Positions 1 through 8,410 of a stretch of DNA of 34,414 nt are shown here, piece after piece. The position numbers and the translations under genes were made by a program. The stretch's first letter is position 1. Every line of letters begins with the position of its first letter. Below the pieces are notes generated by a model. It searched no databases and was not told where the DNA came from. It saw nothing but the letters and a program-made list of their open reading frames with translations. Source of the DNA: Burkholderiaceae bacterium (GTDB lineage Bacteria > Pseudomonadota > Gammaproteobacteria > Burkholderiales > Burkholderiaceae_D); NCBI GenBank assembly GCA_019232795.1, contig JAFANH010000059.1:1-34414 (forward strand), given 5' to 3'.

Positions 1-1701
1 CGCAGCCAAAGCCTCGGCAACCGCAGCGCCGGCGCCCCCCATGATGCAGCCCTCTTCCACCGTCACGATGGCGTCGTGGCCGGCGGCGAGCTGCTTGACC
101 AGTTCGACGTCGAGCGGCTTGATGAAGCGCATGTTGGCGACCGTGGCGTTCAGTTGTTCGCCGGCGGTCAGGCTCGGCGCCAGCATGGTGCCGAAGGCGA
201 GGATGGCGATGCCGCTGCCTTGGCGGCGGATTTCGCCGGTTCCTAGCGGGATGGTTTTCAGGTCGGTTTCGATGGTCGCGCCGATGCCGGCGCCGCGCGG
301 GTAGCGCACGGCGGCCGGGCCTTCGAAGTGGAAAGCCGTCGATAACATGTGCCGGCATTCGTTTTCGTCGGAGGCGGCCATCACCACCATGTTGGGAATG
401 CAGCGCAGGTAGGCCAGGTCGTAGTTGCCGGCGTGCGTGGCGCCGTCAGCACCGACCAGGCCAGCGCGGTCGAGTGCGAAGGTGACGTCGAGGTTTTGCA
501 GGGCGACGTCGTGGATCAATTGGTCGTAGGCGCGCTGCAAGAAGGTCGAGTAAATCGCGACTACCGGCTTCAAACCTTCGCACGCCATGCCGGCGGCGAA
601 CGTGACCGCGTGCTGCTCGGCGATGCCGACGTCGTAGTAGCGGTCGGGAAAGCACTGCTCGAACTTAACCATGCCCGAACCCTCGCGCATGGCCGGTGTG
701 ATGCCGACCAGGCGCTTGTCGGCGGCGCCCATGTCGCACAGCCAGTCGCCGAACACTTGCGTGTAAGTCTTCTTGCTCGGCGTGGTCGAGGGCTTGATGC
801 CTTCGGCCGGGTTGAACTTGCCGGGGCCGTGGTACAAGACTGGGTCGGCTTCGGCCAGCTTGTAGCCCTGGCCTTTCTTCGTGACCACGTGCAGAAATTG
901 CGGGCCGCGCAATTGCTTGAGGTTTTGCAGCGTCGGTATCAGCGATTCGAGGTCATGGCCGTCGATCGGGCCAACGTAGTTGAAGCCAAATTCTTCGAAC
1001 ATGGTGGCCGGCACCACCATGCCCTTGGCGTGTTCTTCCAGGCGCTTGGCAAATTCCAGCATGGGCGCGGGCAGCACGCTCTTGCCGACGTTCTTGGCGG
1101 CGGCGTAGAACTTGCCCGACATCAGGCGCGCCAGGTAGCGGTTCAGTGCTCCGACCGGCGGCGAGATCGACATGTCGTTGTCGTTCAGGATCACCAGCAG
1201 GTTGATGTCGTCGTAGACGCCGGCGTTGTTCATCGCTTCGAAGGCCATGCCGGCCGTCATGGCGCCGTCGCCGATGACGGCGATCGCGTGGCGGCCTTCG
1301 CCCTTGGTCTTGGCGGCCAGGGCCATGCCGAGCGCCGCGGAAATCGACGTCGACGAGTGGGCCGTACCGAAGGTGTCGTATTCGCTTTCGGCGCGGCGCG
1401 GGAAGCCGGAGATGCCGTTCAGCTGGCGCAGCACCGGCATCTTGTCGCGCCGGCCTGTGAGGATCTTGTGCGGATAGGTCTGGTGGCCGACGTCCCAGAC
1501 GATTCGGTCTTCCGGCGTGTTGAACACGTAGTGCAGCGCAATGGTCAGCTCGACGGTGCCGAGGTTGGACGACAAGTGGCCGCCGGTCTGCGACACCGAA
1601 TCGAGCACGAACTGGCGCAGCTCGTCGGCCAAGGGGTGCAGTTGCGTGCGCGACAGCTTGCGCAGGTCGTCCGGCGAGTTGATTTTTTTGAGCAAATCCA
1701 T
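1..1701 (-). CDS. dxs: 1-deoxy-D-xylulose-5-phosphate synthase (3' end beyond window)
   Basis: DXS condenses pyruvate and glyceraldehyde 3-phosphate into deoxyxylulose 5-phosphate, the first step of the MEP isoprenoid pathway, using thiamine diphosphate. The reading frame opens at 1701 with [17 protein letters not shown] and stays open to the left edge, giving 567 codons of a family that usually has about 620-640. Visible family signatures are [17 protein letters not shown], the ThDP-binding [18 protein letters not shown], the transketolase-like [15 protein letters not shown] and [15 protein letters not shown]. The start lies 10 nt after the ispA stop, so the gene is probably the last of an xseB-ispA-dxs operon. 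The ribosome-binding site is weak (purine-poor, GTGAAAAAT before ATG), so translation may depend on coupling to ispA. The C-terminal 60 or so residues are not in the window. Identification is secure. Confidence 0.97.
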   Translation of the reverse strand, partial: MDLLKKINSPDDLRKLSRTQLHPLADELRQFVLDSVSQTGGHLSSNLGTVELTIALHYVFNTPEDRIVWDVGHQTYPHKILTGRRDKMPVLRQLNGISGFPRRAESEYDTFGTAHSSTSISAALGMALAAKTKGEGRHAIAVIGDGAMTAGMAFEAMNNAGVYDDINLLVILNDNDMSISPPVGALNRYLARLMSGKFYAAAKNVGKSVLPAPMLEFAKRLEEHAKGMVVPATMFEEFGFNYVGPIDGHDLESLIPTLQNLKQLRGPQFLHVVTKKGQGYKLAEADPVLYHGPGKFNPAEGIKPSTTPSKKTYTQVFGDWLCDMGAADKRLVGITPAMREGSGMVKFEQCFPDRYYDVGIAEQHAVTFAAGMACEGLKPVVAIYSTFLQRAYDQLIHDVALQNLDVTFALDRAGLVGADGATHAGNYDLAYLRCIPNMVVMAASDENECRHMLSTAFHFEGPAAVRYPRGAGIGATIETDLKTIPLGTGEIRRQGSGIAILAFGTMLAPSLTAGEQLNATVANMRFIKPLDVELVKQLAAGHDAIVTVEEGCIMGGAGAAVAEALAA

Positions 1702-1711
1702 ATTTTTCACT

Positions 1712-2584
1712 TTAAGCCTTACGCTGCACGATCAAATCCGCAAGCTCGCGCAACCGCTGTGCCTTTTCCCCAAACTGTTCCAACGCTCTATGCGCATCGC
1801 CGCGCAATTTTGCTGCCAAGGCCTGCGACGCTTCCAGGCCCAGGATAGACACATAGGTCGGCTTGTTGTCGGCGGCATCCTTGCCGGCCGTCTTGCCGAG
1901 CACGGCAGAATCAGCCGTCGCATCCAATACATCATCCACCACCTGGAAGGCCAGGCCGATGGCATCGGCATAGCGCTCCAGAGCAGCATCGTCCTTGCTC
2001 TCGCCACACCATGCACCCAGCAGCACCGAAGCGCGCAACAGGGCGCCCGTCTTCAGCTTGTGCATCTGCTCCAGCTGCGGCAGCGTCAAGGTCTTGCCCA
2101 CGCTTTCCAGGTCTATGGCCTGACCGCCGCACATGCCGATCGAACCGGCTGCGCGCGCCAGCAAGCGCAGCATGGCCAGTTGCTGTTCGGCGTTCAAAAC
2201 CCCAGCCTCCGCCAAAATCAGGAAAGCCTGCGACTGCAGGGCGTCACCGACCAACAAGGCGGTCGCTTCGTCATACTTCACGTGCACGGTCGGCTTGCCG
2301 CGCCGCAAGGCGTCGTCGTCCATGCACGGCATATCGTCATGCACCAGCGAATACGCATGAATCATTTCCACCGCCGCGGCCGCACGCGCCAGCACGGCGC
2401 GCTCGGCGCCGCACAATTCACCGGCGGCAAACACCAGCAGCGGGCGCACGCGCTTGCCGCCGTCGAGCACCGCGTAACGCATCGCCTCATGCAGGCGTTC
2501 CGGCACGGCCTTTGGCAAGTACGCATCCAGCGCCGCTTCCATGTCGGCCTGGACCGTCTTCATCCACACTTCGAAAGCCATCAT
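1712..2584 (-). CDS. ispA: Farnesyl diphosphate synthase (geranyltranstransferase)
   Basis: A short-chain (E)-prenyl diphosphate synthase of 290 residues, normal for the family. It adds isopentenyl diphosphate units to dimethylallyl/geranyl diphosphate to make farnesyl diphosphate. The first aspartate-rich motif is visible as [17 protein letters not shown] and the second as [11 protein letters not shown]; both bind Mg2+ and the allylic diphosphate. [16 protein letters not shown] is the IPP-binding N-terminal signature. The ATG at 2584 overlaps the xseB stop by 4 nt (ATGA), a strong sign of translational coupling; a second Met follows immediately at 2581. dxs starts 10 nt after its stop, so two steps of isoprenoid synthesis sit in one transcript. 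The two-residue insertion in the first motif (DDMPCMDDD) is the standard bacterial form. Confidence 0.96.
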   Translation of the reverse strand: MMAFEVWMKTVQADMEAALDAYLPKAVPERLHEAMRYAVLDGGKRVRPLLVFAAGELCGAERAVLARAAAAVEMIHAYSLVHDDMPCMDDDALRRGKPTVHVKYDEATALLVGDALQSQAFLILAEAGVLNAEQQLAMLRLLARAAGSIGMCGGQAIDLESVGKTLTLPQLEQMHKLKTGALLRASVLLGAWCGESKDDAALERYADAIGLAFQVVDDVLDATADSAVLGKTAGKDAADNKPTYVSILGLEASQALAAKLRGDAHRALEQFGEKAQRLRELADLIVQRKA

Positions 2585-2859
2585 GCTTCGTCCCCGCTGC
2601 CCTCTGCCGCGAAAGGTTTCAGCATGTCGCCTTCCAGAATCTTGACTTGATTGTCGACCTTGTCGAGCTGGGCCATGCAGTACTTGACCAAGTCGGCGCC
2701 GCGCTTGTAGGCGCCGATCGATGCTTCCAGCGCCAGTTCGCCGGATTCCATCTGACTCACCAGTTGTTGCAATTCAGCCATCGCCTCCTCGAAAGTCGAG
2801 GGCAAATCGACCGCCGCTCCGGATGAAAGAGGTTCGGCTGACACAGGTTTTTTTGGCAT
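2581..2859 (-). CDS. xseB: Exodeoxyribonuclease VII small subunit
   Basis: The small subunit of exonuclease VII, which binds several-fold to XseA and degrades single-stranded DNA from either end. The protein is about 92 residues. The core STFEEAMAELQQLVSQME, then GELALEASIGAYKRGADL and a helical tail, is the typical XseB helical hairpin. Its ATG at 2859 is chosen by comparison with the usual N-terminus (MPKK...). An in-frame GTG at 2871 would add four residues (MPKR) and has a somewhat better-spaced purine tract, so the start is uncertain by 12 nt. It is first in the xseB-ispA-dxs operon and divergent from the Rieske oxygenase gene. xseA is not in this window. Confidence 0.92.
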   Translation of the reverse strand: MPKKPVSAEPLSSGAAVDLPSTFEEAMAELQQLVSQMESGELALEASIGAYKRGADLVKYCMAQLDKVDNQVKILEGDMLKPFAAEGSGDEA

Positions 2860-3175
2860 TCTCTTTGGCACTCGGCCCTGACTGAAGTGTAGCCCGTTAT
2901 TTTAGAGCAAACCACCTGATGTCACCCGCAAATAGACACTAACGCAGTGCGATCCGCGAGCCGCTCCCATGAAACCCAATGTGATTTAGACAAAATTACA
3001 ACATGCGATATTGCACGATTTTCAGGCGTATTTGCCGCCTTTTACCTTCCAAAACAGGGGGTACTCGGGTACAATACGCAGTTCTGTCCAAAATTTCCTT
3101 TTCATCTCGTTTGAAACCAGGTTTTTGCGGATTCTTTCTCTCTTAGGTTGGTGCAAATTAATTTGGGGGTGGGGA
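2860..3175. promoter_or_regulatory. Divergent intergenic region between xseB and the Rieske oxygenase gene
   Basis: About 316 nt with no credible gene. It must carry the promoters of both divergent units. On the minus strand a TAAAAT hexamer (complement of ATTTTA, about 2899-2904) with GTGACA upstream at a short 15-nt spacing is a weak promoter candidate for xseB. On the plus strand TACAAT near 3071-3076 is a possible -10 for the oxygenase gene, without a good -35. A G-rich tract just before 3176 probably acts as the ribosome-binding site of the oxygenase gene. None of these assignments is strong. Confidence 0.35.
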
Positions 3176-4279
3176 ATGTCCGATCTGGCTACTATTGCCA
3201 AGCTCGCGCGCTCCGACGCGCAACTTCCGGTCAACGTCTATTTTGACGATGCGCTGTTGCAGCAGGAAATCCAGCGATTATTTAAGAACGGCCCGCGTTA
3301 CGTCGGCCATGAACTGATGGTGCCCGAGGTCGGCGACTACGCCGCATTGGCCGCCGAAAAAGAAGGCCGCATGCTGGTGCGCAACGCGCACGGCATCGAA
3401 TTGCTTTCGAACGTCTGCCGTCACCGCCAGGCGAAAATGTTCAATGGCCGCGGCAACACGAACAACATCGTGTGCCCGCTGCACCGCTGGACTTACGATC
3501 TCAAGGGTGAATTGATCGGTGCGCCGCACTTTGACAACACGCCTTGCCTGAACCTGGCGCAAACGCCGCTGCAGAACTGGAACGGCTTGCTGTTCGAGCG
3601 CAACGGAGTCGACGTCGCCGCCATCATGTCCAAGCTCGGCGTGACCAAGGACCTCGACTTCAGCGGCTACATGCTCGATCACGTCGAAGTGCACGAGTGC
3701 GATTACAACTGGAAGACTTTCATCGAGGTCTATCTCGAGGACTACCACGTCGAGCCCTTCCATCCGGGTCTCGGCAGTTTCGTCACCTGTTCCGACCTGC
3801 GCTGGGAATTCGGCGAGCACTACAGCGTACAGACCGTGGGCGTCAATCGCGCACTATCGAAGTCAGGTACCCCGGCCTACCAGAAGTGGCAGGAACAGGT
3901 CATGAAGTTCCGCAACGGTGTCGAGCCGCCCTACGGCGCGATCTGGCTGACCCTGTACCCAAACATCATGGTGGAGTGGTACCCGCACGTGCTGGTGGTG
4001 TCGACGGTGTGGCCGAACGGCCCGCAAAAGACCACCAACGTGGTCGAGTTCTACTACCCGGAAGAAATCGTGCTGTTCGAACGCGAATTCGTCGAAGCCG
4101 AGCGGCAGGCCTATATGGAAACCTGCATCGAAGACGACGAAATCGCACTGCGCATGGACGCCGGCCGCCGCATCCTGATGGACCGCGGTGAAAATGACGC
4201 CGGGCCTTACCAGTCGCCGATGGAAGACGGCATGCAGCACTTCCACGAGTGGTATCGCAGCAAGATCGCCGCAACCTAA
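3176..4279 (+). CDS. Rieske non-heme iron oxygenase, large (alpha) subunit family
   Basis: A 367-residue aromatic-ring-hydroxylating-dioxygenase-like protein. The Rieske [2Fe-2S] ligands are Cys81/His83 (CRHR) and Cys100/His103 (CPLH), with 16 residues between the pairs. The catalytic domain shows NWKTFIEVYLEDYHVEPFHPG, in which His191 and His196 (HVEPFH) are the mononuclear iron ligands. A C-terminal IEDDEIALRM segment probably supplies the carboxylate. The frame is open from 3011, but the first 55 codons are hydrophobic and unlike the family, and the ATG at 3176 follows a G-rich tract, so 3176 is the chosen start. No reductase, ferredoxin or beta subunit is nearby, so its electron donor and substrate are unknown. 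Orthologues next to xseB-ispA-dxs are, from memory, common in Betaproteobacteria, which suggests a conserved rather than a catabolic-cluster role. That is inference. Confidence 0.9.
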   Translation: MSDLATIAKLARSDAQLPVNVYFDDALLQQEIQRLFKNGPRYVGHELMVPEVGDYAALAAEKEGRMLVRNAHGIELLSNVCRHRQAKMFNGRGNTNNIVCPLHRWTYDLKGELIGAPHFDNTPCLNLAQTPLQNWNGLLFERNGVDVAAIMSKLGVTKDLDFSGYMLDHVEVHECDYNWKTFIEVYLEDYHVEPFHPGLGSFVTCSDLRWEFGEHYSVQTVGVNRALSKSGTPAYQKWQEQVMKFRNGVEPPYGAIWLTLYPNIMVEWYPHVLVVSTVWPNGPQKTTNVVEFYYPEEIVLFEREFVEAERQAYMETCIEDDEIALRMDAGRRILMDRGENDAGPYQSPMEDGMQHFHEWYRSKIAAT

Positions 4280-4312
4280 AATTTTCTACGCTCCATAAAA
4301 ATGGTAGCTGCA

Positions 4313-4431
4313 CTCCCCTCGCCCACAACGTGGGAGAGGGGCCGGGGGAGAGGGCAGCGCAGCTTGCCAAGACTGGCTGCAGCGCAATCGCCCTCTCCCC
4401 TACCCCTCTCCCGCCAAGCGGGCGAGGGGAA
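4313..4431. repeat. REPIN-like inverted pair of CTCTCCC-type repeats
   Basis: Two G/C-rich arms of about 43 nt lie in inverted orientation (4313-4355 and 4389-4431), separated by about 33 nt. The right arm contains CCCTCTCCCCTACCCCTCTC followed by the hairpin CCCGCCAAGCGGG. The reverse complement of the left arm matches it with few differences. The element fills the gap between the Rieske oxygenase and EamA genes and may act as a transcript-end or mRNA-stability hairpin. Similar CTCTCCC...GGGAGAGGG elements are widespread intergenic repeats in Proteobacteria (from memory). Confidence 0.8.
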
Positions 4432-4483
4432 AACAAAACACGATTTTGGTAATTTCAAGATCGTTCAAACTCTCTCGATAGCC

Positions 4484-5422
4484 ATGCAATCGCTTTGGAT
4501 GTTGTTCGCCAGCTTCGTATTCGCCTTCATGGGCGTGTGCGTCAAACTGGCTTCGCAGTATTACTCGACTTCGGAACTGGTCATGTATCGCGGCCTGATC
4601 GGCGTGATCTTCCTGGCCGTATTGGTCAGGATGCGCGGCGGTACGCTCAAGACTACCCTCCCCTGGCCCCATCTGAAGCGCGGCGTCATCGGCGTCACTT
4701 CGCTGTGGATGTGGTTCTTTGCGCTTGGGGCCTTGCCGCTGGCCTCGGCCATGACGCTCAACTACACGTCTTCGATCTGGATGGCGGCCATGCTGCTGGT
4801 CGCCGGCTGGTGGCAAGGCACGAAACGCACCGAATGGGGCTTGATCGCCGCCATCGTCACCAGTTTCGTCGGTGTCGCGCTGCTGCTGCACCCCTCCTTC
4901 AATTCCAACCAGTGGTTCAGCGGGCTGGTGGCGCTGTGTTCGGGTATTGTTTCCGCCATCGCCTATTTGCAGGTGCGCGATCTTGGACGGCTCGGCGAGC
5001 CCGAGTACCGCGTGGTGTTCTATTTTTCCGCGACCGGCGCCGTCACCGGCCTGCTGACCGGCTTCTACCACGACGGTTCGTTCGGCATGCCGGCATTGCA
5101 CGCCCACACACTGAGGGGTTTCACACTGCTGGCAACCATAGGCGTCACCGCCGCCATCGCGCAAATGGCGATGACGCGCGCCTACCACTTGGGCAAGACG
5201 CTGGTGACCGCCAACCTGCAATACACCGGCATCGTGTTTTCTTCTATCTGGGGCATGATCATCTGGAGCGACATGCTGGGCTGGCAGTCCTGGACCGGCA
5301 TTGCCCTCATTCTCGCCAGCGGCATGGCGGCCACCTACTATAATGTGCAAACCACGCGCGCAGCGGTCGAGGCGAATATCGAAGCCGATCCCATCGTCGC
5401 GGAAATTTCGGAGATTGCATGA
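4484..5422 (+). CDS. EamA/DMT-family permease
   Basis: A 312-residue inner-membrane protein with about ten hydrophobic segments in two EamA repeats, the drug/metabolite transporter layout. The first half starts LWMLFASFVFAFMGVCVKLA with the typical SELVMYRGLIG segment; the second half contains GLVALCSGIVSAIAYLQVRDLG and ends near GIALILASGMAATYY. The frame is open upstream to 4301, but that stretch runs through the repeat element, so the ATG at 4484 is preferred. It has only a poor ribosome-binding site. The stop overlaps the start of the sulfurtransferase gene by 4 nt (ATGA), indicating coupled translation. The substrate cannot be deduced; the coupling to a sulfurtransferase hints at, but does not prove, a sulfur metabolite. 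Confidence 0.88.
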   Translation: MQSLWMLFASFVFAFMGVCVKLASQYYSTSELVMYRGLIGVIFLAVLVRMRGGTLKTTLPWPHLKRGVIGVTSLWMWFFALGALPLASAMTLNYTSSIWMAAMLLVAGWWQGTKRTEWGLIAAIVTSFVGVALLLHPSFNSNQWFSGLVALCSGIVSAIAYLQVRDLGRLGEPEYRVVFYFSATGAVTGLLTGFYHDGSFGMPALHAHTLRGFTLLATIGVTAAIAQMAMTRAYHLGKTLVTANLQYTGIVFSSIWGMIIWSDMLGWQSWTGIALILASGMAATYYNVQTTRAAVEANIEADPIVAEISEIA

Positions 5423-6273
5423 CCTTCACCACACTCATCAGCGCCACCGAACTGGCGCAACACGCCAAAAACCCGAACTGGGCGATTTTCGATTGCCGTC
5501 ATGACCTCGCCAATCCCGGCGCCGGCTTGGCCGCGTACCAAGGCGGGCATATTCCGGGCGCGCAGTTTGCGCATCTCGACAGCGATCTTTCCGACAAAGC
5601 CCGCGGGCCGCACGGCGAGTTCCGCGGCCGTCATCCGCTGCCGCAACGCTCCGCCTTCATCGAAACCTTGCGGCGCTGGGGCGTCAACAACGACACCCAG
5701 GTCGTGGTCTACGACGCGCACGGCGGCATGTTCGCGGCGCGCCTGTGGTGGATGCTGCGCTGGGCCGGCCATCAAGCCGTTGCCGTGCTCGACGGCGGCC
5801 TGCCGGCCTGGATCGCTCAAGGCCAAGCGGTTTCGACTGAAGTTCCGCAAAAAGCGCCCGGCAATATTGCCGACCGCCCGTCCCTGGTAACGACGGTCAA
5901 CGCGATTGATTTGATGGTCAACATTTCGAGCCAAGCGCGCGCCGTGATCGACGCGCGCGCGCCGGATCGCTTCCGCGGCGAGAATGAAACGCTGGATCCG
6001 GTCGGCGGCCACATCCCCGGCGCGAAGAATCGCTTCTTCAAGGACAACTTGCAGGCTGACGGACGTTTCAAGGCGGCCGAGCAATTGCGCGCAGATTTCA
6101 GTGCCTTGATCGACGCACCCGGGCAAGCCGTGATGCAATGCGGCTCAGGCGTCACCGCCTGCCATAACCTGCTGGCACTGGAAGTGGCCGGCATGAAGGG
6201 CGCGGCCCTATATCCGGGATCGTGGAGCGAGTGGTGTGCCGAGCCGACACGGCCGGTGGCGAGGGGAAGCTGA
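5419..6273 (+). CDS. sseA: 3-mercaptopyruvate sulfurtransferase (rhodanese family)
   Basis: A 284-residue two-domain rhodanese. The N-terminal inactive domain spans about 1-140 and contains GGHIPGAQFAHLDSDLS and VVVYDAHGGMFAARLWWMLR. The C-terminal catalytic domain carries QCGSGVTACHNL with Cys241 as the persulfide-forming residue. The loop CGSGVTA is the form typical of mercaptopyruvate sulfurtransferases, whereas thiosulfate sulfurtransferases usually have CRKGVTA, hence the specific call. It would transfer sulfur from 3-mercaptopyruvate to cyanide or thiol acceptors in the cytoplasm. It starts within the last codons of the EamA permease gene and is convergent with the FKBP gene, with about 50 nt between the stops. 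Confidence 0.92.
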   Translation: MTFTTLISATELAQHAKNPNWAIFDCRHDLANPGAGLAAYQGGHIPGAQFAHLDSDLSDKARGPHGEFRGRHPLPQRSAFIETLRRWGVNNDTQVVVYDAHGGMFAARLWWMLRWAGHQAVAVLDGGLPAWIAQGQAVSTEVPQKAPGNIADRPSLVTTVNAIDLMVNISSQARAVIDARAPDRFRGENETLDPVGGHIPGAKNRFFKDNLQADGRFKAAEQLRADFSALIDAPGQAVMQCGSGVTACHNLLALEVAGMKGAALYPGSWSEWCAEPTRPVARGS

Positions 6274-6322
6274 TCCCCGGAGCTAGTCCCCTCTCGTCCT
6301 CGCGAAATTCGCGTTATTGCGA

Positions 6323-6790
6323 TTACGATTGCGGCGGCGTAACGCTGACCAGCTCAACCGTGAAAACCAAAGCTGCGTTGGGCGGGATCGTCGCGTTACC
6401 GGTTGCGCCGTAAGCCAGCGAGCTTGGCACAATCAGCGTGCGCGTGCCGCCGACCTTCATTCCCACCAGGCCCTGGTCCCATCCAGCGATCACTTTTCCC
6501 TGGCCCAGCACAAAGCTGAATGGCGTCCCGGCAGTAGTTTGGAACTCGGTCCCCTCGAAATTGGCGGCATATCCGTTGTACAGCCAGCCTGTAAAATTGA
6601 CTGCAAGCGTATCCCCGTCCGCGGCAGCGGCGCCGGTACCAACCACGTTGTCGGTCACTTGCAATGCCGTCACCGCGGACGATCCGGAGTTGGTGGAGAG
6701 GCTGCCGCTGCTGCCGACGCCTCCGCCTCCGCATGCGGCCAAGCCGAGGATCAGCGGGACGATAACAATGGATCGAAAGAGTTTGTTCAT
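6323..6790 (-). CDS. FKBP-type peptidyl-prolyl cis-trans isomerase, predicted lipoprotein
   Basis: A 155-residue FKBP. The N-terminus MNKLFRSIVIVPLILGLAAC is a lipoprotein signal with lipobox LAAC, followed by a Gly/Ser-rich linker, so the mature protein should be lipid-anchored in the periplasm. The FKBP domain occupies about 45-155, with GTEFQTTAGTPFSFVLGQGK, VIAGWDQGLVGMKVGG, a SSLAYGATG loop and the final VFTVELVSV strand. It catalyses proline isomerisation and may assist envelope protein folding. The ATG at 6790 is chosen because it gives a proper lipoprotein signal; the in-frame extension to 6829 adds 13 residues without one. It lies 110 nt downstream of an outer-membrane barrel gene on the same strand. 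A short hairpin (6856-6873) in that gap has no T-tract. Confidence 0.92.
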   Translation of the reverse strand: MNKLFRSIVIVPLILGLAACGGGGVGSSGSLSTNSGSSAVTALQVTDNVVGTGAAAADGDTLAVNFTGWLYNGYAANFEGTEFQTTAGTPFSFVLGQGKVIAGWDQGLVGMKVGGTRTLIVPSSLAYGATGNATIPPNAALVFTVELVSVTPPQS

Positions 6791-6899
6791 AAAGCTTATC
6801 AGATTCGTTTTGAGTAAATCGAAGCGCACCGGAATGTGTCAACCGATGGCTCCTATGCCGCTTGCGGGCGGCAGTGACAGGCGCTCGGCGATTACAGTC

Positions 6900-7520
6900 C
6901 TAGAAGAACTTGTACCCGAAGTTCAATGTAGCAATCGTGCTGCGGCTGGAAACATTGGAGCTGCCGACGCTAAACCTGTCGACATCCAGCCTCACGAAGA
7001 GCTGCTTTGTGAAATCGTATTTTGCGCCGATGCCAAACGTAATATCCATCGCGCCTCCGCTGGTGAAATCTGAAAATCCACTGGACTTTGCATGGCCAAG
7101 CACCTGCATATTGGCGAATCCGAATTTGCCCAGAAGACCGAAGCCATTGCCAAGCGGAGCAGTGGCAACGCCAACCAGATTCCATCCGTTGATGCGCGAC
7201 GTCGCCAGCACCGGACTGTTCAGGTTACCTCCGGCCGCTGAGTAGTTCACGGTTTTCGAACCGATATACCCGCCTTCGAGCGCCAGGTTGTCATCGAGCT
7301 GGTAGCCGACTTCCAGCTTATACGTGGCAGGTTCACTCATGGTGGACGAAAAATCGGCGCCGCCCGCCGCGGTCACCAGATTGTCGATGGCCGACCGGCC
7401 GCCATCCCCGGCAATGGCTTTCCCCACGCCTCCGAGTACATACACGCCGTCATCAGCAAATGCCGACGCAGCTCCCATCAAACCCAAGGTCACCAAGGCA
7501 ACCATCGCGATATTTTTCAT
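6900..7520 (-). CDS. Outer-membrane beta-barrel protein (small OmpW/OmpA-like porin family)
   Basis: A 206-residue exported protein. The signal peptide MKNIAMVALVTLGLMGAASA ends near ASAFA-DD. The mature part has alternating strands such as YKLEVGYQLDDNLALEGGYI and KYDFTKQLFVRLDVDRFSV, and it ends in LNFGYKFF with the C-terminal aromatic residue recognised by the BAM machinery. The size suggests an eight-stranded barrel. No enzyme motif is visible and the exact family is not certain. It lies between a ZIP metal transporter gene and an FKBP lipoprotein gene on the same strand, so the FKBP could help its folding. That link is only contextual. Confidence 0.85.
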   Translation of the reverse strand: MKNIAMVALVTLGLMGAASAFADDGVYVLGGVGKAIAGDGGRSAIDNLVTAAGGADFSSTMSEPATYKLEVGYQLDDNLALEGGYIGSKTVNYSAAGGNLNSPVLATSRINGWNLVGVATAPLGNGFGLLGKFGFANMQVLGHAKSSGFSDFTSGGAMDITFGIGAKYDFTKQLFVRLDVDRFSVGSSNVSSRSTIATLNFGYKFF

Positions 7521-7598
7521 GTTTCATCCCAATGTTTTCAAATGATCGATTTCAAGCTCAGGCTGCGCTGAATAAAGCAGCATTCGATCTGTAATAGA

Positions 7599-8372
7599 TT
7601 AACGGCCGTGCGTCAGCAACAACACCGCCCCCACTCCCACCGCAATCAAGATCACCTGCGGCACCGTCTCGCGCATGGTCGCGCGCCGCTGCATCTGCGG
7701 CATCAGGTCGCTGACGGCGATGTAGATGAAGCCCGACGAGGCCAGCACCAGCACGTAAGGTATCCAGTCGCTGGCGCGGCCCAGCATGGCATATCCCAAT
7801 AGACCGCCGGCCACCGCCATCAGGCTGCAGATCAGGTTATACAGGTAGGCGCGCTTGCGTGTGAAACCGGCATTCAACAGCACGATGAAGTCGCCGATCT
7901 CTTGCGGGATTTCGTGGGCAATGATGGCCAGGCCGGTAACGATGCCAAGCTGAGGGTTGGCCAGGAAGGCCGCCGCGATCAGGATGCCGTCGGTGAAGTT
8001 GTGCATGCCGTCGCCGACCAGGATCATCCAGCCGGCCCTGCCGGCCTCGTGGGCGTCGTGTCCGTGTTCGTGCGAGTGGCCGTCGCCTTCGTGGTGGTGC
8101 GAATGGCGCAGGATCGCCGTCTTTTCCAACAGGAAGAAAGCCAGCAAGCCGCCGAACAGCGTCGCAAACAGCGTGCGCGCATCGGCCGTCGATTCGAAAG
8201 CCTCGGGCAAGGCATGCAGTAGCGAGGTCGCCAGCAGGATGCCGACTGACAGGCTGACCATGCGCTCCACCATGCGCGACAGCAGCGCGAACGAAAACAC
8301 CGCCGCCGCCGAAATACTGACGATGCCGGCGATGGTCGTGGCTAACAGGATGGAAATGAGCGTGGAGTTAAT
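7599..8372 (-). CDS. ZIP-family divalent metal transporter, apparent ATT start codon
   Basis: An inner-membrane ZIP (Zrt/Irt-like) transporter of about 257 residues, expected to import Zn2+ or related metals. It has a His-rich cytoplasmic loop at about 90-108 (HSHHHEGDGHSHEHGHDAH). The metal-site helices carry GDGMHNFTDG and IIAHEIPQEIGD (HEIPQE about 153-158). The first membrane helix, TLISILLATTIAGIVSISAA, is encoded upstream of the first standard start codon (GTG at 8300), and no ATG, GTG or TTG exists between the upstream stop (8412-8414) and 8300. ATT at 8372, preceded by a GGGG run at suitable spacing, is the best start; CTG at 8348 is another option. A TATAAT box at 8411-8416 and a palindrome at 8380-8392 sit just upstream. 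Family call is firm; the start is not. Confidence 0.88.
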   Translation of the reverse strand: MNSTLISILLATTIAGIVSISAAAVFSFALLSRMVERMVSLSVGILLATSLLHALPEAFESTADARTLFATLFGGLLAFFLLEKTAILRHSHHHEGDGHSHEHGHDAHEAGRAGWMILVGDGMHNFTDGILIAAAFLANPQLGIVTGLAIIAHEIPQEIGDFIVLLNAGFTRKRAYLYNLICSLMAVAGGLLGYAMLGRASDWIPYVLVLASSGFIYIAVSDLMPQMQRRATMRETVPQVILIAVGVGAVLLLTHGR

Positions 8373-8379
8373 GGTTGCC

Positions 8380-8392
8380 CCGTTCGGAACGG
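8380..8392. promoter_or_regulatory. 13-bp palindrome upstream of the ZIP transporter gene, candidate operator
   Basis: CCGTTC-G-GAACGG is a perfect inverted repeat about 8 nt upstream of the proposed ATT start and about 18 nt downstream of the minus-strand TATAAT at 8411-8416. That position fits a repressor operator in the 5' leader. It does not match the usual Zur or Fur consensus, so no regulator is proposed. Confidence 0.4.
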
Positions 8393-8410
8393 TGTTCTTG
8401 GAAGTGGCAG

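Noticed and set aside
349-1848. A 499-codon open frame on the plus strand across dxs
   Set aside because: It is the antisense shadow of dxs, whose protein is unmistakable on the minus strand; the shadow has no family motifs and an odd His/Val/Arg-rich composition.
3011-3175. N-terminal extension of the Rieske oxygenase by 55 codons
   Set aside because: The extension is hydrophobic, unlike the family, and overlaps the promoter region; ATG 3176 has the G-rich upstream tract and a normal family N-terminus.
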